A DNA stretch of 43,796 nucleotides from Streptomyces niphimycinicus (GCF_018883605.1 NZ_JAHLEM010000005.1:1-43796), one strand, 5' to 3'. Numbered from the stretch's first letter, positions 32,744 through 42,700 are shown. The notes: a model not told the origin generated them from the sequence alone. Made by a program: numbers and translations.

Positions 32744-33652
32744 TTACGGCCGGGGCTTGTTCGCGAACACCCACCGGTTGCCCGCCAGTGCGTCGTTCTG
32801 CTCGGGCAGCGGGCCGCGCCCGTGGCGGCGGGTGAAGTCGAAGGGGGTGTGGACCGATGTGGACCAGCCCTTGTCCGCCAGATCACCCGCGGAGTCGGGG
32901 CGCGGCTCGCTGTCGAACAGATTGAGCAGGTCGATGCCGATCTGGTCTTTCGTAGAGGTGTAGAGCGGGCTGTCGCGGTAGGCCAGCAAGTCCTTCTCGA
33001 GCTTGACCTCGAACGCCAGGGCGCTGCCGCCGGTGCTCAACAGGTCCACCGTGTCGATGAGGTACCTTTCGGCGGCGCCCGGCAGGTAGAACAGGAGCCC
33101 CTCGGCCAGCCAGACGCTCGGTGCGGCCTTGTCGAAGCCGGCGTCGGTCAGCGCTCCGACCCAGTCGGCGCGCAGATCGATCGGGATCGGTACGCGCGCC
33201 GCCTTCGGGGTGGCCGGCAGTCCGCCGAGCACCTGGTGCTTGAACGCCAGCACGCCTTCCCTGTCGATCTCGAAGATCACACACCCGGGAGGCCAGTCGA
33301 GCCGGAACGCCCGTGTGTCCAACCCCGCCCCGAGCAACACCACTTGGCGGGCGCCTCCCGCCTGTACCGACCGGAGGAGAAAGTCGTCGAGGACCCTCGT
33401 CCGCAGTCCGAAGTAGCGCGCGAATCGCCCCCACAGCGGATCCGCGTCTCCGGCCGGAACCTGTTGTATGCGGACCGGCCAGTCCGCGCACGCCGGTGCG
33501 GCGAGCACGAAATGCTCCGCGAAGACATCCCGTGCCAGGCTGTCGTGGCGGTGGGTCTCGATCGCCCGTGCCGCGGCGACCAGGAGTGCGGTCAGGCCCA
33601 CACCCCCTTCCACGCCTTCCACACCGGCGCTCCGATGCGCTGTGCCGACCAT
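32744..33652 (-). CDS. Class I SAM-dependent O-methyltransferase (LCM/PPM family)
   Basis: A 302-aa methyltransferase of the leucine-carboxyl-methyltransferase-like family (TIGR00027 type). Signature parts are FGLRTRVLDDFLLRSVQAGG, the SAM-binding VVLLGAGLDTRAFRLDWPPG, the acidic loop VIFEIDREGVLAFK, and WLAEGLLFYLP. The start at the ATG at 33650-33652 has GGGAGG five bases upstream. An alternative start at 33793 overlaps the alcohol dehydrogenase stop (ATGA) and would add a 47-residue DSS-repeat leader, which I doubt. Streptomyces members include polyketide O-methyltransferases. Its position makes it a candidate tailoring enzyme, possibly esterifying a carboxylate. Confidence 0.88.
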   Translation of the reverse strand: MVGTAHRSAGVEGVEGGVGLTALLVAAARAIETHRHDSLARDVFAEHFVLAAPACADWPVRIQQVPAGDADPLWGRFARYFGLRTRVLDDFLLRSVQAGGARQVVLLGAGLDTRAFRLDWPPGCVIFEIDREGVLAFKHQVLGGLPATPKAARVPIPIDLRADWVGALTDAGFDKAAPSVWLAEGLLFYLPGAAERYLIDTVDLLSTGGSALAFEVKLEKDLLAYRDSPLYTSTKDQIGIDLLNLFDSEPRPDSAGDLADKGWSTSVHTPFDFTRRHGRGPLPEQNDALAGNRWVFANKPRP

Positions 33653-33689
33653 GTGTCCTCCCTTGGCGCGAGCAGAGACTACGAACAGT

Positions 33690-33734
33690 GAGGAATCCGA
33701 GGAATCCGAGGAATCCGAGGAATACGAGGAATCC
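33690..33734. repeat. Five 9-bp tandem repeats GAGGAATCC
   Basis: Five consecutive copies of GAGGAATMC (the fourth has A for C) lie between the alcohol dehydrogenase stop and the methyltransferase start. If translated from 33793, they encode a serine/aspartate run (SSDSSDSSDSS). It is most likely an expanded spacer. Confidence 0.9.
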
Positions 33735-33789
33735 GAAGTACGCATGATGTGGCGGTCGATCGGATGGGCGGTGGCGTCGAGCGCCTCGC

Positions 33790-34899
33790 TCATCGGCCCG
33801 TCCGCTCCGGAATCAGGACGGGTTTGACCACGCGGCCCGCGTCGCAGTCGCGTTCGGCCTCATTGATATCGGCGAGCGGGTAGGTACGGATCAACTGGTC
33901 GAAGGGAAACCGCCCGGCCTGCCACAGCGCGGTCAGCCGTGGAATCAGCAGTCCGGGCACCGCGTCCCCCTCACAGATGTGGGAGATCCTCCGGCCCCGG
34001 TCCAGCGTGCCCGGTTCGAGCGGCAGCGCGGTGTGGAGCCGGGCCACCAGGCCGAGGTGGCCGGTGGGGCGCAGGGCCCGCAGCGCGTCGTTGATGAGCT
34101 GGGCGGAGCCCGTGGTGTCCAGTGCGTACCGCGCGCCACCGTCGGTCAGTTGCCGGATGCGCTCGGGCAGGCCGGCCGACGCGGCGGGCAGCGGGCTCGC
34201 GCCGAGCCGCTCGGCGAGGGCCAGCCGTTCGGGGTGCCGGTCGACGGCCACGGTCACCGCCCCGGTGGCGGTGGCCGCCATCACCGCGGCCAGGCCCACC
34301 GCTCCCGCGCCGAAGACCGCGATGCTGTCGCCGGGGCCGGCACCGAAGGAGTTGAAGACCGCTCCGGCGCCGGTGAGGAAGCCGCAGCCGAGCGGTCCGA
34401 GCAGTTCGATGGGCAGCGAGGAGTCGACCCGGACGGCGTTGCGGGCCGGGACCATCGCGTATTCGGCGAACGAGGACTGGCCGAACCACCGGGGGGCCAA
34501 GGGGGCCCCTGCCGCGTCGGTGAACCGTGCCGTGTTCTCCGTGCGCCCTCCGAAGAGGTTGAGCGAGGCGAAGGAGTCGCAGTAGGCGGGGGCCGCGCCC
34601 AGACAGCTCCGGCAGTGTCCGCAGGAGTCGAAGCTCAGCACGACATGGTCGCCGACGCTCAGGCCGGTGTCCGGGCCGCCCGTCTCCACCACGACCCCGG
34701 CCCCCTCATGGCCGAGCACCGCAGGCAGTGGTGAGCGGCCCGCCGAACGCCGGACCGCCAGATCGGTCCGGCACATCCCGCAGCCCGCGATCCTGACCAG
34801 GATCTCGCCGTCGGCCGGCCCCGCGCCCAAGCTCACCTCCTCGACGGCGAAGGGGCTCTCGTACGAGCGCAGTACCGCCGCACCGAACCTCTTCGTCAC
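33790..34899 (-). CDS. Zinc-dependent (aryl-)alcohol dehydrogenase
   Basis: A 369-aa medium-chain zinc alcohol dehydrogenase, closest in layout to benzyl/aryl-alcohol dehydrogenases. Catalytic zinc ligands are in CGMCRTDL and LGHEGAG. The structural zinc cysteines are in CGHCRSCLGAAPAYC, and the nucleotide-binding motif is FGAGAVGLAAVMA with an acidic residue after it (VAVDRHPE), favouring NAD. The GTG at 34897-34899 overlaps the aldehyde dehydrogenase stop (GTGA) and has GGAGGAGG upstream. With the aldehyde dehydrogenase and the MfnB-like synthase it forms a tight unit that could oxidise a hydroxymethyl group on a furan. That role is inference. Confidence 0.9.
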   Translation of the reverse strand: MTKRFGAAVLRSYESPFAVEEVSLGAGPADGEILVRIAGCGMCRTDLAVRRSAGRSPLPAVLGHEGAGVVVETGGPDTGLSVGDHVVLSFDSCGHCRSCLGAAPAYCDSFASLNLFGGRTENTARFTDAAGAPLAPRWFGQSSFAEYAMVPARNAVRVDSSLPIELLGPLGCGFLTGAGAVFNSFGAGPGDSIAVFGAGAVGLAAVMAATATGAVTVAVDRHPERLALAERLGASPLPAASAGLPERIRQLTDGGARYALDTTGSAQLINDALRALRPTGHLGLVARLHTALPLEPGTLDRGRRISHICEGDAVPGLLIPRLTALWQAGRFPFDQLIRTYPLADINEAERDCDAGRVVKPVLIPERTGR

Positions 34900-36299
34900 G
34901 CCTCCTCCGGACGGTGCACGACAAACGGCCTGAGGTTTCCGTAGAGCCCCCACGGCCCGCCCGCGACGCCGACACCGCTGTCCTTGATGCCCGCGAAGGG
35001 CTGGGCGAGGGACAGTTCGGCGTGGTGGTTGACCCACGCCGTCCCGCACTCCAGCCGGCCGGCCACCGCCTCGGCCCGGTCGAGGTCGGTCCCCCATACC
35101 GAGCCGCCCAGCCCGAAGCCGGTGTCGTTGGCCGCCTCGACGGCTTCGTCCAGGCGCCCGTACGGCAGCACCGGCAGGACCGGGCCGAACTGCTCCTCCG
35201 TCACCACCGGGCTGCCGGGCGGGACATCGGCCAGGATCGTCGGGGCGAAGAAGTAGCCCGGCCCCTCCAGCCGGTGACCACCGGCCACGGCTCTGGCACC
35301 GTCCGCCAGGGCCTGGGCCGTGCAGCGCTCGACCCGCTCCAACTGGGGAGCGTTGCCGACCGGCCCCAGTTGCGAGCCCGGGTCGAGTCCGGGTCCGACG
35401 ACGACGGTCTTCGCGCGCTCCGCGAGGGCCTCGACCACCTGGGAGTAGAGCCGGGCCGGGGCGTAGACGCGCTTGACCGCCATGCAGACCTGCCCGCAGT
35501 TGCGGAACGCCGCCCAGAACAGCCGGTCCGCGATCCGCTCCACCGCCACGTCCTCCAGCAGGATGGCGGCGTCGTTGCCGCCCAGCTCCAGGGTGACCCG
35601 GGCGAGCGAGGCCGCCGCGCCCTCGGCGACGGCCCGGCCGGTGGGAATCGAACCGGTGAAGGTCACATGGCGGATTCCCGGATGGGACGCGAGGCGGGCA
35701 CCGAGGGGTTCGCGACCGGTGACGATCGTCAGTACGTCCTGGGGGAGGGCGGCGGAGAGGACGGCCCCCAGCAGCCGTGTGGCCAGGGGCGTGAACGGGG
35801 AGGGCTTGAGCACCATCGTGTTGCCCGCGGCGAGCGCGGGCGCGAACTTCGCCGACGCGAGCTGGAGGGGAAGGTTCCACGGGACGATCGCGGCGACGGG
35901 CCCGAGCGGTCGCCAGCGGAGTTCGGTGCGCACCGGCCGGCCGTCTGTGATCGGCTCGGGCACCGGGCCCAGTTCGGCGAAGTAGCGCAGGCGGGCCGCC
36001 GTGCGGGCGATCTCCGCGTACGACTCGGCCAGGGGCTTGCCCTGCTCACGGGTGAGCAGCGGAGCGAGGTCGGCCCCGGCCGCCTCCACGGCGTCGGCCG
36101 CCGCGAACAGCGCGGTGGTGCGGGCGACGGGGTCGGCCCGCCAGCCGCGCCAGGCATCGTGGGCCCGGCCGACGATGGCGTCCAACTCCTCCGGCCGCTG
36201 GTCGGGAGCCTCGTCGAAGGCCGTGCCCGTCGCCGGATCGAGAACGGCGAAGCGCTCGCCGAGGGGCCCCGGCGTGCGACGGGGCTGCTGTGTCGGCAT
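34896..36299 (-). CDS. NAD-dependent aldehyde dehydrogenase (furan operon)
   Basis: A 467-aa aldehyde dehydrogenase from the ATG at 36297-36299 (MPTQQPRRTPGPLGERFAVL). The catalytic cysteine is in FRNCGQVCMAVKRV and the general-base glutamate in VTLELGGNDAAI. The cofactor site reads VTFTGSIPTGRAVAEG and IVPWNLPLQLASAKFAPALA. It differs strongly from the aldehyde dehydrogenase at 16579, so it is not a duplicate. It begins 8 bp after the MfnB-like gene and overlaps the alcohol dehydrogenase by 4 bp. MfnB chemistry yields a furan aldehyde, and this enzyme is the natural candidate to turn that aldehyde, or one made by the alcohol dehydrogenase, into a carboxylate. Confidence 0.92.
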   Translation of the reverse strand: MPTQQPRRTPGPLGERFAVLDPATGTAFDEAPDQRPEELDAIVGRAHDAWRGWRADPVARTTALFAAADAVEAAGADLAPLLTREQGKPLAESYAEIARTAARLRYFAELGPVPEPITDGRPVRTELRWRPLGPVAAIVPWNLPLQLASAKFAPALAAGNTMVLKPSPFTPLATRLLGAVLSAALPQDVLTIVTGREPLGARLASHPGIRHVTFTGSIPTGRAVAEGAAASLARVTLELGGNDAAILLEDVAVERIADRLFWAAFRNCGQVCMAVKRVYAPARLYSQVVEALAERAKTVVVGPGLDPGSQLGPVGNAPQLERVERCTAQALADGARAVAGGHRLEGPGYFFAPTILADVPPGSPVVTEEQFGPVLPVLPYGRLDEAVEAANDTGFGLGGSVWGTDLDRAEAVAGRLECGTAWVNHHAELSLAQPFAGIKDSGVGVAGGPWGLYGNLRPFVVHRPEEA

Positions 36300-36307
36300 G
36301 TTCGCGG

Positions 36308-37063
36308 TCAGCTCGCGGTGGCGACGGTGGCCGCGTAGTCCCGGGCGTGCCGGTCCATCTCCGCCCGGAAGGCCGCCACCAGTCGCGGCTGAATCCTTCC
36401 GGCATCGCGGTCGCCACCCTCGCAGACCGCCCCGCGCACCCCCACGATGTCCGTGCCGATGCGGGTGAGTTCGCCGAGGTCGCCGGCCTTGACGCTGCCC
36501 GCGAGGGCGGCGAGCAGCTCGGCCTCGTGGGTCAGCCGGACGAACTCCGCGCAGACATCGGGCGGAACGTGGTCGAACAGCCGTGTTCCGTCCTTGACGG
36601 CGGTGTCGAGCATGGCCGCGTCGGAACCGGAGCGGCGGGCGATGTCGGGCAGTGCGAGCGGGTTGACACAGCCGATCCGGTGGGCGTCGGCATAGCCCGA
36701 GGCGACGACGAACGCGTCCGGCCGGTAGTCCTTCACCGCCCGGACGACCCCGCGCATGACATCGATGGCCTGGTCGGGCGTCGCGCATCCGTAGAGGCCG
36801 ACCTTGATGTAGGTGGCTCCGGAGACGGCCGCACCGAGCGCCGCCTGGGCCACCGTGCCGGGCTTGTACGGCACGTCTCCCACGGTGGCGGATACCGGCT
36901 TGTCCGCCGGGACCGCGTCGCGGATCTCCCTGATGACCCACGGGAAGTTCGCACCGAGCGAGCCCTCGTCGGGCTTTTTGACATCGACGATGTCGAGGTG
37001 CTCGGCCGCCTTGGCGCAGTCGAGGGCCTCGTCGACGCTGTCCGGGGAGATGAGAAGCAACAA
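36308..37063 (-). CDS. (5-formylfuran-3-yl)methyl phosphate synthase, MfnB-like
   Basis: A 251-aa TIM-barrel enzyme of the MfnB/UPF0264 family. The family N-terminus is clear: [20 protein letters not shown], then [20 protein letters not shown] with the active-site lysine, and later [22 protein letters not shown] and [16 protein letters not shown]. In methanogens MfnB joins two glyceraldehyde-3-phosphate molecules into 4-(hydroxymethyl)-2-furancarboxaldehyde phosphate for methanofuran. No methanofuran genes are nearby, so in this bacterium it should feed a secondary metabolite. I chose the TTG at 37061-37063, which has AAGGAA seven bases before it; upstream in-frame codons are non-conserved. 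It is the first gene of the leftward furan unit. Confidence 0.88.
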   Translation of the reverse strand: MLLLISPDSVDEALDCAKAAEHLDIVDVKKPDEGSLGANFPWVIREIRDAVPADKPVSATVGDVPYKPGTVAQAALGAAVSGATYIKVGLYGCATPDQAIDVMRGVVRAVKDYRPDAFVVASGYADAHRIGCVNPLALPDIARRSGSDAAMLDTAVKDGTRLFDHVPPDVCAEFVRLTHEAELLAALAGSVKAGDLGELTRIGTDIVGVRGAVCEGGDRDAGRIQPRLVAAFRAEMDRHARDYAATVATAS

Positions 37064-37654
37064 CGTACATTCCTTCCACCGCGTATCCACCCGCCACAGG
37101 GCAGGTGTGCGGAGTCGTGGATTACGTGCGGTTCGCTCATCATTGCCGCGGCCCGTGGCCACCGGCAGGGCGCGCGGAGTCCGAACGGGTCACTGCATGA
37201 CGCACCCGCGCCCCCAACGCACGGTCTGCGCCGTTTCGAAGCAGCCGCGTGCGTTGTGAGCCTCGTGACGCCTCGGCCGGCTGTGAGATGACGCACTGGC
37301 GGTTGCCTCGCCTGAGAAGATCGCCAGAATTTACGCGATGTTCCCCGAGTGGATAAAGCCGGTGGGCCACCGGAACGACAGATGTCCGACCGTCATGTCC
37401 ACGGGCGCGATCGGGCGTTGGCGGCGGCAAGCGGTGCGGCGGTATGAGGGTAAATCGGATATGGCCCCGGGGTCTCGCTCCCTCATCACTTGCCGTTGAT
37501 CAATAAATTACCGACCGGTATTGGGTCATGGTCCGGACGGGCCTTGCCAGGTGTGTGTGCCGACTGCTTAAGTGACGCTGCCGTCCGCCAAGGAATTCTC
37601 TGGTGACGGCCTATCGCTTTAATGAACGGGGGCCACGTACTTTTTAATTGCTGT

Positions 37655-37666
37655 TGGCGTACGCCA
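37655..37666. promoter_or_regulatory. Perfect 12-bp palindrome upstream of exporter
   Basis: TGGCGTACGCCA is fully self-complementary and lies just after the AT-rich CTTTTTAATTG stretch, 80 bp before the exporter GTG. TetR-family regulators often bind such sites upstream of DrrAB-type exporters. No TetR gene for it is visible in the window. Confidence 0.45.
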
Positions 37667-37681
37667 CTCGTCGCCGCCATG

Positions 37682-37700
37682 CGCCCATTGCGTATGGGCG
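37682..37700. promoter_or_regulatory. Inverted repeat in the exporter leader
   Basis: CGCCCAT (37682-37688) and ATGGGCG (37694-37700) are perfect arms with a 5-nt loop, 46 bp before the exporter GTG. It is either an operator or a leader hairpin. Confidence 0.4.
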
Positions 37701-37746
37701 GGCGATGCAATGCAATGTATGTTCCAAGTGCGTGAGGTGTGAATTC

Positions 37747-38697
37747 GTGGATATAGCCATAGAGGCCGAGGGGATCCGTAAGAGATACGGGGACCACGAG
37801 GCGCTGCGCGGCGTGGACCTGTCCGTTCCGGCGGGAACACTCCTCGGCCTGCTCGGCCCCAACGGAGCGGGCAAGACGACGACGGTGCGGGTGCTGGCCA
37901 CGCTGCTGGAGGCCGACGAGGGCCGCGCGAGTGTCGCCGGATACGACGTACGCACTCAGCCCCGCGAGGTGCGCCGCAGGATCGGCCTCACCGGTCAGTA
38001 CGCGGCCCTCGACGAAAGGCTCACCGGTCGGGAGAACCTCCAGCTCGTCGGGGTGCTCCACCGCCTGGGCCGCCGCGGGGCGAAGGCTCGCGCCGAGGTG
38101 CTGCTCGACCGGCTCGGCCTGGGCCAGTTCGCCGACCGCACGGTCAAGACGTACTCCGGTGGCACCCGGAGACGGCTGGACCTGGCCGCCAGCCTCATCG
38201 CCGACCCCAAGGTGCTCTTCCTCGACGAGCCGACCACCGGCCTCGACCCGACCAGCAGACTCATCCTCTGGGACATGATCCGCGAGCAACTGGCCGGCGG
38301 TGTCACGGTCCTGATGACCACCCAGTACCTCGAAGAGGCCGATCAGCTCGCCGACCGGATCGCGGTGATCGACGGCGGACGCGTGATCGCCGACGGCACT
38401 TCGGACGAACTCAAGGCCAAGGTGGGTGGCGAACGCCTCGAGGTGACCGTGCAGGACGACGCCGCGATCCCCGCGGCCGTCACCGCCCTGCGGGAGGTCA
38501 CCGCCATGGAGCCGGTCGTCGAACAACCCGGACGGATGGTTTCCGTGGCCCTCTGCGACCAGCTCAAAACAGTCGCCGAGGCCGCCTCCGCCCTGGACGC
38601 CGCCCAGGTGCGACCCATCGGATTCGCCGTACGCCGGCCCTCGCTCGACGATGTGTTCCTCGCCCTTACCGGCGGCACCACCAGCAAGGAAGGGTAG
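37747..38697 (+). CDS. DrrA-type antibiotic exporter ATP-binding protein
   Basis: A 316-aa ATPase of the daunorubicin-resistance DrrA family. It has Walker A GPNGAGKTTT, signature YSGGTRRRLDLA, Walker B VLFLDEPTTGLD and the C-terminal DrrA region ending RPSLDDVFLALTGGT. The start is the GTG at 37747 (VDIAIEAEGIRKRYGDHEAL) with GAGG nine bases upstream; the longer reading from 37648 begins in the promoter region. It pairs with the following permease, three bases away, to pump out a small hydrophobic product. Its place directly before the NRPS suggests self-resistance/export of the NRPS product. Confidence 0.93.
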   Translation: MDIAIEAEGIRKRYGDHEALRGVDLSVPAGTLLGLLGPNGAGKTTTVRVLATLLEADEGRASVAGYDVRTQPREVRRRIGLTGQYAALDERLTGRENLQLVGVLHRLGRRGAKARAEVLLDRLGLGQFADRTVKTYSGGTRRRLDLAASLIADPKVLFLDEPTTGLDPTSRLILWDMIREQLAGGVTVLMTTQYLEEADQLADRIAVIDGGRVIADGTSDELKAKVGGERLEVTVQDDAAIPAAVTALREVTAMEPVVEQPGRMVSVALCDQLKTVAEAASALDAAQVRPIGFAVRRPSLDDVFLALTGGTTSKEG

Positions 38698-38700
38698 GGC

Positions 38701-39498
38701 GTGGGCACCATGGAACTCGTCAGCGACGTCTCCGCACTGTTCGGCCGCCATATGCGGCATCTGGCCCGCATTCCGGAGAAGCTCCTCAGCGTGACGCTGA
38801 TGCCGGTCGCGTACGTGATCGTCTTCGGCGTGCTGTTCGGCAGCGCGATCTCCGTTCCGGGCAGCGACTACCGCTCGTATCTGATGGCCGGCATCTTCAC
38901 TCAGATGATGCTCACCAATGTGGGCAACACCGCGCTGGGTGTCGCCGGAGACCTCGGTAACGGAGTGGTCGACCGCTTCCGCTCCCTCCCCATGTCCCGG
39001 TCGGCCGTGCTGATCGGGCGCACCCTCTCCGATGTGGCGCTCGCCGTCATCGCCTGCGTCACGATGGCCATCGTCGGATACCTCATCGGCTGGCGGGTGC
39101 ACCAGGGCATCCCCAAGGCCATCGCCGGATTCGGCATCCTGCTGCTGCTCGGCTACGCCATGTCCTGGCTGGGCGCCCTCATCGGACTGCTGGCGCGCAG
39201 CGCCGAAGCGGTCAACTCCATCGCGTTCATGCTGGTCATGCCGCTCACCTTCCTCTCCAACGCGTTCATTCCGCTGAACGGTCTGCCGGGCTGGCTGCGG
39301 CTGCTGTGCGAGTGGAACCCGGTGAGTGCCGTGGTGGCCGCCTGCCGCGAACTCTTCGGCAACACCTCGACCGGCACCGGTAAGAGCGCCCTCCCCGTCC
39401 AGTACCCCATCCCGCTGTCCCTCGCGCTGATCGCGCTGCTGCTCGCCATCGTCGTCCCCGCCGCTGTCGGCGCCTATCGCAAGGCCGCCGCCCGCTGA
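38701..39498 (+). CDS. DrrB-type ABC-2 exporter permease
   Basis: A 265-aa ABC-2 type permease with about six membrane helices, for example VTLMPVAYVIVFGVLFGSAI and VALAVIACVTMAIVGYLIGW. It has the family stretch VVDRFRSLPMSRSAVLIGRT and the closing FLSNAFIPLNGLPGWLRLLC and EWNPVSAVVAACRELFGN, typical of DrrB. The start is the GTG at 38701 with AAGGAAGGG upstream, or the ATG at 38710. It forms the membrane part of the exporter with the preceding ATPase. Confidence 0.93.
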   Translation: MGTMELVSDVSALFGRHMRHLARIPEKLLSVTLMPVAYVIVFGVLFGSAISVPGSDYRSYLMAGIFTQMMLTNVGNTALGVAGDLGNGVVDRFRSLPMSRSAVLIGRTLSDVALAVIACVTMAIVGYLIGWRVHQGIPKAIAGFGILLLLGYAMSWLGALIGLLARSAEAVNSIAFMLVMPLTFLSNAFIPLNGLPGWLRLLCEWNPVSAVVAACRELFGNTSTGTGKSALPVQYPIPLSLALIALLLAIVVPAAVGAYRKAAAR

Positions 39499-39504
39499 GG
39501 CACC

Positions 39505-39524
39505 GCGGGCCCGTCCGGGCCCGC
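39505..39524. terminator. GC-rich hairpin after the exporter genes
   Basis: GCGGGCCCG (39505-39513) pairs with CGGGCCCGC (39516-39524). It lies six bases after the permease stop and probably separates the exporter message from the NRPS message, at least in part. Confidence 0.65.
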
Positions 39525-39644
39525 CCGGAATGTGCGTGGAGCCCTCGCGCCGGGTTCTCCGTCCCCACCGCCATTCCCTGTGCCGGCGCTGAGAATTCAG
39601 GCGTTCTCCGCTTGGTATATCGCTTGCGGATCGACATCTCGCAG

Positions 39645-39664
39645 TGGAAGTCATTTCACTTCCA
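39645..39664. promoter_or_regulatory. Inverted repeat upstream of the NRPS (distal)
   Basis: TGGAAGT (39645-39651) and ACTTCCA (39658-39664) are perfect 7-bp arms around a 6-nt centre. It lies in the AT-rich 270-bp NRPS promoter region. Candidate operator. Confidence 0.4.
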
Positions 39665-39707
39665 TGAACTTGCCGAGATGTGGTTGACTTCCGAATTTGT
39701 CGCGTCG

Positions 39708-39735
39708 GATGAATCATGCGTCCCAGTGATTCATC
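39708..39735. promoter_or_regulatory. Inverted repeat upstream of the NRPS (proximal)
   Basis: GATGAATCA (39708-39716) and TGATTCATC (39727-39735) are perfect 9-bp arms around a 10-nt centre, 36 bp before the NRPS ATG. The related motif GGATGAAYCATG appears at 39707 and again over the start codon at 39762-39774. It is a strong candidate operator or leader hairpin controlling NRPS expression. Confidence 0.5.
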
Positions 39736-39771
39736 ATCGATGCGCCATCGCCCGATCAGGACGGATGAACC

Positions 39772-42700
39772 ATGACCGGTTATCAGATTGCCAGCCTGCC
39801 GCTCACGGCCGCGCAGTCCGGTATCTGGCTCGCCCAACGGCTTCAGCCCACGAATTCCCTCTTCAACATCGCCGAATACATCGATATTCACGGCGAAATC
39901 GACCCAGAGATTTTCGAAAGCGCGCTGCGCCGCACCGTGGCCGAGGCCGAGACCCTGCGGATCCGGCTCCTGGAGGAGGACGGCCAGGCGGCGCAGGTGG
40001 TCGAGGAGCACGTCGACTGGACCCTGCCCTTCATCGACGTCAGCCACGAGGACGATCCCCGCGCGAGCGCCGAGAGCCATATGCGCGCCGAGATGCGCCG
40101 GCCGGTGGATCCCACTGCCGGTCCGCTGTTCGCCTTCGCGCTGTTCAAGGCGGCGGACGACCGGTACTTCTGGTACCAGCGCTACCACCACATCGTCATG
40201 GACGGCCTCGGCCTCTCCCTGGTCGGCCGCCGTGTCGCCGAGCTGTACACGGCCCTCGCGGCCGGACTGCCCTGCCCCGGGACGCCGTTCGGATCACTGG
40301 CCGAACTCCTCGGCGACGAGGCCGCGTACCGGGACTCCGACCGGTTCACCCGCGACCGCGCGTACTGGATGGCACGCTTCGCCGAGCTGCCCGCCGCCAC
40401 CAGCCTGGCCGACCACACCCCGGCGCTCCCCGAACGGTTGGCGCGCCGCACCGCCTTTCTCGACGAGCCGACGCTGGCCGGGTTGCGCGCCACCGCACGC
40501 GAGGCGGAGGTCGCCTGGCCCGCCGTCCTCGTCGCCGCACTCGGCGTCTATCTGCACCGGATGACCGGCAACCGTCAGGTCGTCCTCGGCCTGCCCGTGA
40601 TGGCCCGGTCCGCCGGACGCGCCCGCACCATCCCCGGGATGATGTCCAACGTCCTGCCGTTCCGGCTGGACCTGCACCCCGGCACCACCGTGGCGCAGGC
40701 CGCCCGACTGGCCTCCAAGGAACTGCGCGGCGCGCTGAAACACCAGCGGTACCGCGCCGAGGACCTGCGACGCGACCTCGAACTCTCCGGTGACGAGCAC
40801 CGCCTCATCGGCCCGCACATCAATATCGTCATGGTCGACTACGACCTGACCTTCGCCGGTCACCGCGGCAGCGTGCACAATCTCGGCGGCGGGCCCGTCG
40901 ACGATCTGTCGCTCGTGGTGGACGGCCGGGTCGCCACGGAGCCGGGCCCGCCCGGAAGCTGCGAGAGCGCGGCCGGCGGGCTGCGCATCGACCTGGACGG
41001 CAATCCGGAGCTGTACGGCCTCGAGCGACTCGCCGACCACCAGCGGCGCTTCCTCGACCTCCTCGGCCACTTCGCCCACGCCGCACCCGACACCCCCATC
41101 GGCCGGATCGATCTGCTGGCCCCCGAGGAACGCGGGCGCGTCCTGGACGAGTGGAACGCCACCGCGCGGAAGGTGCCGGACACCTCGCTCCCCGAGCTGT
41201 TCGAGGCCCAGGTGGCCCGCACCCCGCAGGCCCCCGCGGTGGTCTTCGAGGGCCGTACGCTGACCTACGCCGAGCTCAACGGGCGCGCCAACCGGCTCGC
41301 CCATCTGCTGATCGGACACGGCGCCGGTCCGGAGAGCCTCGTGGCGCTCTCCATGCCCCGCTCCGACGAGATGATGGTGGCGCTGCTCGCCGTCCTCAAG
41401 GCTGGAGCCTCCTACCTTCCGGTGGACCCCGGCTACCCGGCCGAGCGGATCGCCTACATACTCGACGACGCCGGACCGGCGATCGTGCTCACGGCCGACG
41501 GTGACACCACGGGCGGCGACGGCCACGTCACACTGCGCCTGGACGTCCCCGAGACGGCCGAACTGCTCGCCGGGCAGCCGGACCGCAACCCCGTCGACGC
41601 CGACCGCACCACCCCGCTCAGGCCACAGCACCCCGCCTATGTGATCTACACCTCGGGTTCCACCGGCCGCCCCAAGGGCGTCATGGTGTCCCAGGCCGCC
41701 GCCGTCGACCTCGCCACCTGGGCGGCCACCGACATCGGACCCCGGGAGCTGAGACGGGTCCTCGCGTCCACCTCGCTCAACTTCGACGTCTCCGTCTTCG
41801 AGATGTTCGGGCCGCTGTGCGGCGGCGGGAGCATCGAAGTGGTGCGCGACCTGCTCGCGCTCACCGAGCGCACGGCGGACGGCTGGTCGGGCAGCCTGAT
41901 CAGCGCCGTCCCCTCGGCGTTCGCCCAGGTGCTGGCACACGGCGAGGTGAGCACCTCCGCAAAGACCGTCGTCCTGGCCGGGGAGGCCCTCTCGGCACAC
42001 GCCGTCGTCGCCATCCGGCACGCCATCCCGGGCTGCCGCATCGCCAACATCTACGGCCCGACCGAGGCCACCGTCTATGCGACCGCCTGGTACAGCGATC
42101 GTGAGGCGGACCCCGGCGACCAGGCACCACCCATCGGCCGGCCCATCTCCAACACCCGGGTGTATGTGCTGGATTCGGCGCTCCAGCCGGTGCCCGTCGG
42201 CGTCACCGGAGAGCTCTACATCGCGGGCGAGGGCCTTGCCCGGGGGTATGTGCGGCGTGCGGGGTTGACGGCGGAGCGGTTTGTGGCGGATCCGTATGGC
42301 GGGGCGGGTGCGCGGATGTATCGCACGGGTGATGTGGTGCGGTGGCGGGCGGATGGGAATGTGGAGTTTGTCGGGCGCGCCGATGAGCAGGTGAAGGTGC
42401 GTGGTTTCCGGATCGAGCTGGGGGAGATCGAGGCGGTTCTCGCCCGGCATCCGCAGGTCCGGCAGACGGCGGTGATCGCTCGCGAGGACCGCGCGGGTGT
42501 GAAGCAGCTCGTGGCGTATGTGGTGGCCGAGGGCGACCCCGCTGTGGCCGAGTGGCGCGAGCATGTGGCCGCGGAACTGCCCGAGTACATGGTTCCGGCC
42601 GCCTTCGTCACGCTGGATCGGCTGCCGCTGACGCCCAACGGCAAACTGGACCGCCGGGCTCTCCCGGCGCCCGACTTCGGGCCGACCGTCACCGGGCGGG

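Larger units (their letters stand above)
37064..37746. other. Divergent intergenic region with promoters and palindromes
   Basis: About 680 bp between the MfnB-like gene (leftward) and the ABC exporter (rightward), more AT-rich than the genes. No convincing ORF or RNA gene is seen. It must contain the promoters of both units. A TACCGACCGGTA near-palindrome (37509-37520), a perfect palindrome at 37655 and an inverted repeat at 37682 are candidate operators. Confidence 0.6.

Noticed and set aside
33690..33734. Five-unit repeat considered as a CRISPR array
   Set aside because: Units are 9 bp and directly adjacent with no spacers.
37486..40191. 901-residue leftward open frame across the exporter genes
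   Set aside because: It is antisense to well-supported DrrA/DrrB genes and the NRPS start, with biased composition and no motif.
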